From Dactylorhiza incarnata (Eukaryota > Streptophyta > Magnoliopsida > Asparagales > Orchidaceae): a stretch of 64,000 nt of DNA. Position numbers and translations under genes: made by a program. The notes below the pieces were generated by a model, which saw only the letters and a program-made list of their open reading frames with translations, searched no databases and was not told where the DNA came from. Below are positions 45,213 to 55,699 of the stretch, one piece after another; the first letter of the stretch is position 1; every line of letters begins with the position of its first letter. Where the stretch lies: positions 3,209,001-3,273,000 of the forward strand of contig JAWHQI010000257.1 of NCBI GenBank assembly GCA_033032865.1, in the 5' to 3' direction.

Positions 45213-46099
45213 AGAAAAGACAAAAAACTAAGTTATGAAAGCTGTAAAGAAAGCTGAAAATCTATTTATGAAAGCGGAAATAAAGCTGAAAATCTATTTA
45301 TGGAAGCAAATAACCTAATTATGAAAGCTTAAAACTAAGTTATGAAAGCTATAAAGAAAGCAATAAATCTAATTATGAAAGCATGAAAATCTAACTTATA
45401 AAAGCTTAAAACTAATTATGAAAGCATAAAAACTAATTATGAAATCTTTTAAAATTTAATCTCATACACACACACCCAACAAAAATTTAGAAAAGTAAAA
45501 TAAAAGAAGAACAATTAAACTCATACACTCACACACCCAACAAAAATTAAAAAAAAGAAAAACAAGACATGAACAAAACAAAGAAGAACAAAAAGAGCAA
45601 AAACAAGAACTTGATGAAGAACAAGAAAACAACAAAAAAGGAACAAAGAAAAACAAGATCAAGATGAAGAACAAGATAAACAAGAGTAAAAACTTATTTC
45701 ATTTAAACAAAACAAATATTACATACCAAAGAGAGGAGACAAAGGATAACAAGGAGTGAGAAAATAAAAACATAAAAGTAAATACAAAAGGTGGAACACA
45801 AACCCCCTACAAAGTTTGGAATTTGTGAACCCCAAATACAATGGCCAACCCCTCTTATTTATAGGCAAGAAGTGGGGGGTGCAATTAGCAAAAAAAAGGG
45901 GGAAGAATGGTTTGGAAGAGAGCTGGCAGTTCTAGAAGAGATTGTTCAAGAAGCTGAGCTGGGCTGGTCTGCGGATAGAGGGCTGGAAGCAGCTGGCGGG
46001 CTGAGCTGGAGGCAGGGTAGGGCAGCGGGCAGCAGGGCACGGGCGCTGGCAGCGGGGCGCGGGCGCGGGCAGGGCGACAACGGGATTAATCCTGGCAAA

Positions 46100-46365
46100 A
46101 TGTGTGCTTGCCTGGATTCGAACCCAGGGCGGCAGCGGGGGCAACCAAGACCAGAACCAGTGAGCCAAGCGGCTCTATCTACAATATATAGGGGTATATT
46201 ATATATATTAAATTAGAATCAGAATTAATTAAAAGCAAAAACGGGTGGGATTGCGCAGACAGAATTAAATCCCAATAAATCCGCCAGCGCCAGGATTCGA
46301 ACCCGGGCCAGCAGCGCTGCAAGCCAAGACCAGAACCAGTGAGCCAAGCGGTTCCTTCAACATAT
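46100..46365 (-). repeat. Two tRNA-like segments with A and B boxes
   Basis: Minus strand of each has TTGGCTCACTGGTTCTGGTCTTG (A-box-like) and GGGTTCGAATCCTGG or GGGTTCGAATCCAGG (B box), about 180 bp apart. The T-arm stem has a mismatch and no proper acceptor stem pairs, so they are tRNA-related repeats rather than tRNA genes. Confidence 0.6.
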
Positions 46366-49095
46366 AAGGAGCAATAAATATACTTATTATAATTTACACA
46401 GATATTTTTATTTTTTAATTTAATTTTCATTTAATTTACAAAATTACTTATAAGATTATATTTTAATATATACTCTCTAATTATTTATTATATATATTGA
46501 TAATATATATACACTTATTATTAATACATATATACATATATGTATTTAATATATATATACTATTTATTATTACATATATACATAAATATATACATGTATT
46601 AAAAATATATCAATATTTATTTATACTTATAATATTTACATATATTTACATATATTTACAAACAAGATAAAACAAGCTATTATTTCAATAATTTACATAT
46701 TGCATATACAAAAATACCCAAATTAGGCTAGAAATTATATTAAAAATATGCAATATTTTCTATTCATCAATGGGCAATCCCATGTGCGGCTCAAAAAGAT
46801 TGAAAATCATGTTGCATGTATTCAAGAGCATTGTTGGTGTGTATCATGCGAATAATGTAAAAGAATTGAGTTTTAACTTCATTATAAAAGTTTGAAAAAT
46901 AGGTACGACTTCAGTATGATTTTATAAAAGATAAATCTATGTTGCTTTCGAACAATCATTGATAAAAGATACAAAATATTTTATCTCTGAATGAGATGAA
47001 ATTATACAAGATTCCCAGATATCTGAATGAACTAAAGGAAAAGGATTGTGACTAACACTCGGAGAAAAGACAATTTTATGATGTTTACCGAATTAGCAAC
47101 TTTCACATTGAAATGACTTGCAGGTAGTAGATGGAAACAAAGCCTTGAGTTTGTGGATGGATGGGTGACCAAGACGAATGTGCCATTATTAAAGAGACGT
47201 TGAGGTTGAAAAAAGGCAACAACAAGAGATTGGTTGTTTGTCTGCAAATAGTAGAATCCATCTCCGCCTTCATATTCCCACCAATCGTCTTTCTCGTCTT
47301 GAGATCCTGCATGAAACACGAGTAGAGATAAAAGGTTATGTTGTTGTGTAAAGATTTTATTAATTTGCTAACAAACACATGATTTAAAGGAAACTTTGGA
47401 GCATAACGAACATAGGTCAATGGCATTGGAGTGTTATTATCACCAACTTCAATGACGACAAAAGAGGATCCATCGGCGAACATCACAGGAGAATGCTCGA
47501 TGGAATTGCACAATTCATTAAAGAGTGATTTGCTACCTGAGATATGGGCAGAAGCCCCATAATCAAGGATTTGAGTCGCAGATTTTCCAGAGGTAGAGCA
47601 GTCAAAACTAACTTTGTGACAGGTAATAGCAGCTTGAAATTGAGAGATCCGGAAAGAGTTTTGTGCACGCAGAAGTCATTCAAGTATTTCCATGTCCAAA
47701 GCATTGAGGGAAAGAATTGTTATAAAGTAGTCTCAGAGTCAATCAACTATGTGGAGCCACAAATTGCCACACTTGCAAGAGGAATGTTGTAAGACACCTT
47801 GATCACGAGAAACTCTCCCTCGTCCTTGTCCATGACCTCGGCCTACAAAAATAACATCAAGGGTGGAAGCATCACCGGGAGTAGTTGGTGTAGTGGGCAA
47901 ATAGGAAAGTTTAGCATACACCTCATTCAAACTCGAAATAGGATCAAATGTGAGAATTTGATGTTTAATTGAGTCACACGAAGATGACAACGTAGTCAAA
48001 AAAATGAACAATGGTCACTTCATCCCGTTGTTGTTGTATTATAATTGTCACAGTTGTACTTAGGGAGTTCATGACAAAGCCCTTTGAAGAAAGAGTAATG
48101 AATGTCAACAAGGACAGATCGTCGAGACGCAGGGTGCCCAATCGTTGATGTAGAACAAATATATGAGAAAGATTTATCCTTAAGGAATAAGATCTGCAAG
48201 ATGATCCCATCTCACTTTTGCAGTATCTAGGCAGACGAGAGTGTTGTCGATGGAAGGTTCGACACTATTAAGAAGCCAACCAATAACGGCGAAATCTTTT
48301 ACAAGCCAATTTTTTCCTGAAGTTTCGCCGCATCACCAACAAATGGAATCAGAGGAGGATTTCAGAGATGACAGGGATATCCCTGGGAGGTGATGTTAAT
48401 CAGAAATGATTGCTACTAGACAAGATAGTTGGTCCCATCCAATCTAGAGGAAGTGACTTGCAATCGCGAGCACACGTGTTCAAGGAAAGTTGAAGATCCG
48501 GCCATCAAGTAATAAGGCGACGACTAGATTATGTCCGATCAAGTATGTGGAATTCGTTGCTTGTGGTAGTAAACTCGCCACAAGAAATTCATGAGGAAGT
48601 TCACCTGGGTGGGCAGTGATTGTTCTTGCCAGGAAGTGCTTGGCCAAAGAGATTCATGACCAATTCGCGAAAGATTGCGAGAGATCAGAGAAGTCACGGA
48701 TTTCATAGGAAGGGAGCTCGGTAGAGAGAATTCTTGCGGAAGTTCACAGGAAGGGAGCTTGGTAGAGAGAATTCTCACAGAAGTTCACAGGAAGGGGCGG
48801 GCAGTGATCGTTCTCACCAGGGGAAGTGATTGTTCTCGCAAGGGTTCGTTGTGGATGGACCGTTCTCACAAGAGTTCTCGCGAGGGATGGACGTCGCTCA
48901 ACGAGAATTCGCTCGAGGAGGAAGTAGTGGCGAATGGTCCCAATGAGCATGAGAATAAGCTGGGGCATGCAGGCAGATCCTCAAATGACCGCGTCAGGCG
49001 AAGAGTACCTTTCAGATGATTGTGTGGAGTGCACAGGTAGTCAGTAGATTGTGTGTAGATAATTTAGCAGGTTACATAAACCCGCTCTAATACCA

Positions 49096-49269
49096 TGAAA
49101 AGCAAAAAATTGAGTGAACACTTTTTATTTCCCTTTAAAATGGTTGCATTTGTATATTTATAGAAGAGAGAAGGACCTTCAAACACTACAAAGGCGATAC
49201 AGGACAAATAAAAAGAAGGATAAAGGAACATGAGCCCAAATATGGGCTATTCATATTTGGGATTTAACA
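49096..49269 (-). repeat. 5' LTR (174 bp) of the old copia
   Basis: TGAAAAGC...GGGATTTAACA on plus, adjacent to the primer site. Contains TATTTATAG (about 49156) and an inverted CCCAAATATGGGCT...ATATTTGGG pair. Confidence 0.7.
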
Positions 49270-49605
49270 GTTTGAATGCTGATATATTAGAAAAGCTAGA
49301 GAGTTTGGTACTATGTTGACAAATGTCTGTCAAACGATAAGTGTGAGAGCTCTTTTTCTATGTCTTAACTCCTAACTTCCCATAAAATCAGCTATGAAAC
49401 TTGTGGTTATTTGTGCTTTAATAGTGGTGCACGGAACGCACTACAAGTCTAACTCACTGAGTTTCAGCTCCCACTTCATAAGTCGTATGGAATGCTTAGA
49501 CTTTACGAGGTTGGATTTTAATGAATGATCTATTATTACTTAAATTGAGTGTGCTTGGAAATACAAATGCAGGCTTCTCACTAAAAAAACTAGAGTTTGT
49601 CCGAG
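49270..49605. other. Noncoding gap
   Basis: No domain or repeat end recognised. Confidence 0.6.
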
Positions 49606-51404
49606 TGCATGGTCCCTCACGACCTGCTTTCCAGTTTAATTATTTATGTTCGCATCTTTTAGGTTTCAATGCATGTTTCAATTTATATTAGCGTCTTTTG
49701 ATTATCATGTGCACGTCATTTATTATTAAGTGTTTTTAGTATTTTATGATAAGTCCAATTGTTCGGACTTATTACGTTTTAAACCACTATGTAACGTTAT
49801 GTATAGACCCTTGGGGGTCATGAATTAGATTATGCAAGAATTAAACCAAGTCTCCTCTCTCTAGTTTCTCTTCCTTTCTCTCTAAATTCTTCTTCTTATC
49901 TCTCAACCTAGGGCTTGGGTGAGCAAAGCTCCCCCTCTCTCCCCTTCTTCCTCCTCATCGCATTCTCCATGGCCCATGGGTTGAGCTCGACTCCCTTATA
50001 TCTCCACCTCCACCACCACCTTCGACGAGATCCCGAAGAAGTTACATGTTAGGTCATAACAACTTGGTATCAGAGTTCTCCTTCCTTCGTCCTCCCTAAT
50101 CAAAGTTCAGTCGATCTCTGTTCACGCGACCCTCTTAGCAATACTTCTTCTGTTTGATGCAGACACCATCGTCGAGCCGCCATCTGCATCGCACTCCCAT
50201 GCAGCCATCAACTTCCATCAGTGCCTTTCAGGAACGTCGACCTACAATTCTTAATTTGATTAATTGATTAGTTAATTACTTCGGCATGGAGACGAGCTTC
50301 GACAAGCAAATGTTACTCCGTTCGATGATGCTCGCGATGGCTTCATAACAGGCCTCAATGTTCTGACTCACCGCTAGCATCAACTGAGATGTGATGTCAA
50401 GACATATTGGGGTCCCACTTCAACCAACGCAGTCGTCGTCCCAGCCAACATGTGATGCCGCCCCCTCCATTCCAGCTTGCCTTATCCTACCACCGTTTAC
50501 GATTGCTCCACCAAGGTTGTTGATTACTCCGCTGCAACCCAACCACTGCTGAACCCTGCAGGCCACCTCCATACGCATCTTTCACCTTCCCCGTTGCCAA
50601 TCCCACTTGTTTTGAGCGCTGCACCAGTTATGTTGTCGGACACGTCATTCGGCACCCAGCTCTTTTGTTGGCTGCTTCTGTTCCACCGATTCATACCTAG
50701 TCACCGATTCGGTCGGTTTTGAGCTCTGCTCCACTAGTAGTGCCAGTAGTCCCCATTCTTCATGATTGTATGCCAGCCTCGACCCTCCACGGCCGCCAGA
50801 AAGCCATCATCATGCAGTTACGCAACTGTTCCACTCCCTTGAGCCCCTCTGACTGCACCGTTATTTGTCAGGACATCGGTGGGCACGACACAAGTGTTCC
50901 TCTCCAGTCAGCTATACTGCAGCAACACGCTACACGGAGCTCTTCTGGCGAGAAATTAAGGGACCAGATGATTACGCCATCCGAGTTTCGTTCGAGCTTG
51001 GGGACAAGCTCTGTTTGAAGGACGAGTGAGATGTTATGGTCCTTCATGTCCTGCTATCCAGTTTAATTATTTATGTTCACGTCTTTTAAGTTTCAATTTA
51101 TATTCTCGCCTTTTAATTATCACGTGGGAGTCAATTTATCATTATGCGTTTTTATATTCACGTCCTTAGGGTCATGAATGAGATTATGCAAGAATTAAAC
51201 CTAGTATTCTCTCTCTAGTTTATCTTCCTCTCACTCTTAAGTTCTTTCCTCATCCTCATTCTAGGGTTAGGGTTGAGCAAGGCTCCCCTTCTTCCCCCTT
51301 CTTCTCTTTCGTCCTGCTCCGGGTGAGCTCGACTCCATTGTATCTCCACCTCCTCCGCCACCTCCAACGAGATTGCGACGACGTTACGGGCTATACTCAT
51401 AACA
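49606..51404 (+). mobile_element. Non-autonomous LTR element, 1799 bp, TSD CCGAG
   Basis: 5' LTR 49606-50061 and 3' LTR 51032-51404 share CCAGTTTAATTATTTATGTTC, GATTATGCAAGAATTAAACC and CATAACA ends. Flanks CCGAG at 49601-49605 and 51405-51409. Primer site TGGTATCAGAG at 50065-50075 (iMet type). Internal 970 bp has two short frames (50477-50722, 50719-51018) without retroelement domains; the second ends FRSSLGTSSV just before the polypurine tract. Confidence 0.9.
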
Positions 51405-51409
51405 CCGAG

Positions 51410-51979
51410 TTTCTCCATTATGATGTTTGGCGCCTCACAATACTTTATTGAGATAATAGGTGGTGATTGTTTCTATTTTTTTCTTCTTGGACAAATACGT
51501 AGCTAACCGCCTTCTTATGCTGATTACTATTTAGAGAATGAATCCTAGCACAATATTTTGCAAGAGAGAAGGTAAGTAAGTTGTTGCATAAGTTTCTGCA
51601 CCACCCGATCGCATTTGTTGTTCCATTCATAGCGAGTTGTTGTCTGAAGCACTTTAAAGAAAGGGAAGCGCTTTCTGCTAGATCGGGAGATGAAGCTATT
51701 GAGTCTGAGACCGGCTATTCACTTTGTTAGATTTTAAAGTTTTGATATTCGTCAGCGCGGACATATTCAGAACTTATCGAGATTTGACTCCATTTCACTT
51801 AGTGCAACAGATGTCTAATCAATTAAAACTATCATCGACCAAAACATGTATCAAGGCACCTATAAATATCAAAAGTACTTTATACATAACAATGAACTTA
51901 CATACTAATATGTTTTTAGTTGTTTTATTGCCTAATAATTTATCTCACACTCATTGCTATAATATACTAAAAATATTAC
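51410..51979. other. Noncoding gap
   Basis: No domain recognised. A minus-strand frame at 51630-51445 has no family resemblance I can name. Confidence 0.5.
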
Positions 51980-51985
51980 GAGCAT

Positions 51986-52950
51986 TGTTGCGGGTCACTC
52001 GATTTTCCTCGGGTCCGGAGAATAGGACCGCCTTAGCTCGAGAGTGAGCCGAGCGCACAAACAGTAAAAAAGAGGACCAACAACGATGACAGCCAGACGT
52101 TTTAGCGTGGAAAACCCAGAAAGGGTGAAAAACCACGTGGCCGGATCTGTGCCGGCCGAAATCCACTAGTTTCTTGGCGGTTACAAGAGATTTAGTTTCC
52201 AGGAGGGTGACAGGCCACCTCTCCGTTTACAAGTCTTGAGAGAGAAAAAGGGAAAATGTTTAAGCCCACGAAGCGCCCACAAGAGTCTTCTCTGGTGCTG
52301 GCGGGAGCGTCCTCTTGAGTCTTGGAAGAGAGCGGAGCGAGTTCTGCGCGAAGGAGCGAGTAGAGTGCTATGTCCTCGCCGGAAAATCTCAAAGCTCTCT
52401 CTTGTCTCTTGGATTGCCCCCTCTCAAATGAAGGTCTGATGGCCTTTTTATAGCTTTTCTGAAGAAACGTGTTGGTAATTGCGTCTGACTGGATCTTGAG
52501 TTGACGAATGACGTTGTTCCGTTCCGGTTCACCTGGATTATCAATTTTTTGAAAATGAAGAACATGCCCCCCGGGCGGTCCTGACGGCCGGGCAAGTTGT
52601 CCGGCGGCGGCCGGGGCGGCGGCGGCGGGGCGCTGTCGGCTCCCGCGCACGGGGGGAAGCCTTGTGCATGCGGGTAGGATGCGAGGTCGTGCGTGCGAAA
52701 CCCGGGGAGGCCGCGCGCGCGACCTGTTGGACGCGTGGGGAGGCCGAGCACGCGGAGAGGCAGTGCGTGGCATGCGGCCTTGTGAATCCGTGCATGGTGC
52801 CGTGTGCATGCATTGTTCGTGCGCCCCTTGGGGGCGGCTCCGGGGCCCTTCGAGCGAGCACGGTTAGCTCGCGCGACTCACTCGGTCGGGTTGGCTTGCT
52901 CGAGTGTTTTGGCCTGGCTTGACTCGGGAAGCTTTAGTGGGAACCCCATC
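51986..52950 (-). mobile_element. Solo LTR, 965 bp, related to the LTR at 23511-24480, TSD GAGCA
   Basis: TGTTGCGGGTCACTCG...GGGAACCCCATC, flanked by GAGCAT at 51980-51985 and 52951-52956. Collinear with 23511-24480 (GTCCGGAGAAT, CACGTGGCCGGATCTGTG, CCTCGCCGGAAAA). Minus-strand TATA motif TATAAAAAGG at about 52441-52450. Confidence 0.88.
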
Positions 52951-52956
52951 GAGCAT

Positions 52957-53423
52957 ATATAAGATTAAAGTGAATTATTTACTATATTATATATCACAAA
53001 TATATTTTTAATGGAATAAAATAATCAATCATTAGTCATTAATATATATAGTTATATTATTTTTATGTGATGTGTTTCCGTATGCGTGACATTATAATTA
53101 AGCGTGAAGCGAAAAGTATCGTAGTATTGACTTCCATAAGCGTGAGTACATAGCAGTTTGACGTCGAGTGACTAAAAATATGCCTATTTTTTAGCCACTC
53201 TCTACTTCCCCTATCAACCAAACAATCATAGTGGCCTACTTCCCTTTCTCCCCTCCCCTTTCTGCTTATATGCAGCCAAACAGGCTCTCATCTTGTATAA
53301 GTGCTTTTCCCACTAATACAATTTCTCACTTTGTAGGTCATAGCTTACTGTTTATCCTCTAGCATTTTCGATTATGTCATCACACTCAGCTTAGCCGTAT
53401 TTGTTTCTTGCCTCACTTAAATC
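52957..53423. other. Noncoding gap
   Basis: AT-rich, nothing recognised. Confidence 0.6.
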
Positions 53424-53428
53424 CTTCT

Positions 53429-55175
53429 GTTGAGATATTAGTTTTATATTATTATTTAAGTCTTTTAGTGTATGTGGTATTAGTCCCACATCTTGAGTTC
53501 ATCCCTATGAACCTCTGTATTTCCTATATAATGCCTCTATGAGCATGAATAAAACTATAACTTCTATTTCCATTTTTTATTTCTTCTAACATGGTATCAG
53601 AGCCTAATCGTTCCTGAGACCTATCTTTTTTCATTCCCGTGCCTCTCCGCCTCTCGATCCTATCAGCCGACTCCTCTGCTAGGGCTCCGGTTCCGTCATC
53701 TCCTCCCGCTCCCGTCGACGTGATCGTCTTATGTATCTGTCAATGGGAGCGGTTCTGTAGCCCTAGTTGAAGCCCGTCGTGCCACTCCTTCCGCCGACGT
53801 TCTCCTGTGCATGTCTCGTCTGCTCAAAGCTTCTCCCTGCTGCTCTTCCCGTCGAGCTCCTCGCTTGCTGCTGTTGCGCTTGATGCAGCCTTGTTCCGAC
53901 GAAACCAACCCGTCGATGATCGCCTTCCTTCTTCGATCCCGACTCCAGATCCATTCGTCCCTCGTCGTCGATCCCTGCAGTACATCCGTCGACATCGACG
54001 GTCGATCTCTGCCACTGGATGCTCCTATTTTTCCAGATCCCATTGAGCTCCTTCTCGTACGGCCGCTGCCAGAGGGAGCATCTCCCTCGATCCCGTCGTT
54101 AGAGGTAGCGCTCAGATATTTCTCGTTGTTTTCACCCAGACGCTGCTGCATCCATCGATTCCGTCATGGTGTCCGACTGCTCTTACTTGCAGCTGTTTCT
54201 AGCTTGTACCTGCTGCCACCGCTGCCCGAGCTTGTTCCTGTTGCCTTCGGTAATCTTCGCTGCTACTCCTGCCCGGGATATGGACCCCGCTGCCCACTTC
54301 TCTTGTTGATGGTGCTGATAAAGTATTAGTTGTTTTCTATTATGTTTTGTGTGTTGTGTTTTGTCCTAATGTTTGTTTAGGTCTTGTTCTACCTATATGC
54401 ACGTGTTATCCACGTGAGCGGGAGTGTTGGGATGAAGGCGACTCAGATGATTTTTCCTGACTTTTCGCCTTCGTTCCACACGTCCTCCATACTTATGTCA
54501 TATGTGTCTCCCCGTGTTTTCTTTTGATTGGTCGTGTGTTGGTGACACGATTGATGTTGGTGTTCTAATCTTAGCGGGTTGTGTCGTGTGGGACCGTGTA
54601 GTGCGGGACTATATCGTGTGGGACCGCCCTTTGTGCGGATTATCCCCGACAGATTATCCCCGATGGATTATCCCAGGTTGCCTGTTTGATAATTTGCTCC
54701 ACATCTTTTGTTCTCTTTCGCATGTGTGTAAGTGATGTTGGCTGACCTTTTTATCCAGCGGGTTGTATCGTGTGGGAGTATCCCCGGTCACCCGTCTATT
54801 GATTTCTTTCCAGCGAGTCTACGTCATGTGTGGGACCTGCGACGTGTGTGGGTCTTCATCATGTGTGTCTATGCCCCCGACTTGATTCCCCGGTTTGGAA
54901 TTTCCCCTGGTAGCTTGTCTGTTGTTTTGTCCCACATCACCTACCTCCATTGTTGTTATTTTGATGTCCAAGCTGAAGGTTCCCCCCTCCCCCTTTCAGC
55001 TTGAGGGCGAGTGTTGAGATATTAGTTTTATATTATTATTTAAGTCTTTTAGACTATGTGATATTAGTCTCACATCTTGAGTTCGTTTTTACGAGTCTCT
55101 GTATTTCCTATATAATGACCCTATGAGGATGAATAAAATTAGAACTTCTATTTCATTTTTTTATTTCTTCTAACA
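53429..55175 (+). mobile_element. Non-autonomous copia-type element, 1747 bp, TSD CCTTC
   Basis: 5' LTR 53429-53591 and 3' LTR 55012-55175, TGTTGAGATATTAG...TTTCTTCTAACA, each with TATATAATG. Flanks CCTTC at 53424-53428 and 55176-55180. Primer site TGGTATCAGAGCC at 53592-53604; polypurine tract GCTTGAGGGCGAG before the 3' LTR. The 1.4-kb interior has no gag or pol domain. A 172-codon frame (53811-54329) is Leu/Pro/Arg-rich with no recognised fold. Confidence 0.92.
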
Positions 55176-55292
55176 CCTTCCCATATTACTTCTCTACTCA
55201 TATTTGCGAATATGGTAAAGCACACGTGACACTGCTGAAATTTATAGAAAAGACATAAAATTCCTGTAGTTTTCAAATGGACATTTAGAATC

Positions 55293-55663
55293 TGATACGA
55301 CCCGTCCGTATGGGGCCGCAGTTAGTGTGATGGGTGGGGGGCAATTTAGTCCTTTTGTATCTCTTTTATTCCTAGTATAAATTATGTTATCTTGTAGGGT
55401 TTGGGTGTGGATTTTGAAGTGTTTTGTTGTAGTGTGCTGTGTGGAGCCGGACTCTTCCCCTCCCCTTAGCCGTTCTCTGTCCAGGTGAAGAGACCACCTC
55501 ACGGAGCTGTATCTTGCTGTATTCTCCATTTCCTGCTAATGTTATTAAGCGTTTTTGTTATTGGAAGCTGGTTGTAACTGGATCCTTGAATATTAATGGA
55601 TTCCTGAGTTTGGGTTTGATTACTAAGCTTGTAAATCACTCCCCATTGCTAGTAAACGCATCA
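55293..55663 (+). repeat. 5' LTR (371 bp) of the gypsy chromovirus
   Basis: TGATACGACCCGTCC...GTAAACGCATCA. TATA-like AGTATAAATTATG at about 55374-55386. An ATG at 55439 opens the polyprotein frame inside the LTR, but gag more likely starts at 55700. Confidence 0.95.
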
Positions 55664-55675
55664 AGGTATCAGAGC
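55664..55675 (+). other. Primer-binding site
   Basis: AGGTATCAGAGC, one base from the TGGTATCAGAGC complementary to the 3' end of initiator tRNA-Met, directly after the LTR. Confidence 0.85.
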
Positions 55676-55699
55676 CAGCACATCCTTCGCCGTCTCACC

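Larger units (their letters stand above)
44796..46769. mobile_element. Solo LTR, 1974 bp, TSD ATGGG
   Basis: Starts TGATAAGAAAAT and ends TTCATCA, flanked by ATGGG at 44791-44795 and 46770-46774, and interrupts the integrase of the old copia between HGIAH and the NGVAERKN equivalent. Contents in order: 88-bp tandem repeats, TATGAAAGC repeats (45230-45440), an A-rich stretch (45480-45700), a TATTTATAGG motif (about 45856), two tRNA-like segments (46100-46360) and an AT-rich tail. No coding signal. Confidence 0.88.
41583..48500 (-). pseudogene. Copia gag-pol remnants in five blocks
   Basis: Gag: LDGTNYLV (about 48450), then VIGWLLNSVEPSIDNTLVCL and VRWDHLADLIP (48310-48190) and LTFDPISSLNEVYAKLSYL (47960-47890). 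Protease: LDYGASAHISGSKSLFNEL (47570-47500), with the Ser of the DSG triad changed to Tyr. Pre-integrase: VFVSKLIKSLHNNITFYL and LKTRKTIGG. Integrase: VHSDIWGSC, IKYFVSFINDCSKATWIYLL (47030-46900), NALEYMQHDFQSF, then across the solo LTR NGVAG, LLFHTNMHKTSWSDTMLTA (44790-44680) and RCVFLGYSPTQRGYQCY. RT: PTWKAAMQEEMNTMQARHT (41780-41715), then LVPVPPTSEIVS and VFTVKYPPDG. Numerous stops and frame changes throughout. Confidence 0.85.
41583..49269 (-). mobile_element. Old Ty1/copia element, split by two later insertions, 3' end missing
   Basis: 5' LTR 49096-49269, primer site (minus strand TGGTATTAGAGCG) at about 49084-49095, then gag, protease, pre-integrase, integrase and the start of RT in order down to 41583. 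Interrupted at 44796-46769 (solo LTR, TSD ATGGG) and 41984-44222 (non-autonomous element, TSD GAATC); the coding segments rejoin across both. RT C-terminus, RNase H and the 3' LTR are absent. The short LTR suggests an Ale/Retrofit-like lineage (inference). Confidence 0.85.

Noticed and set aside
46100..46365. tRNA genes
   Set aside because: B boxes are good but T-arm pairing is flawed and no acceptor stem or anticodon arm can be drawn.
55439..55699. Upstream extension of the gypsy polyprotein to the ATG at 55439
   Set aside because: That ATG is in the 5' LTR, and the extension reads through the LTR end and primer site; the ATG at 55700 starts a normal gag.
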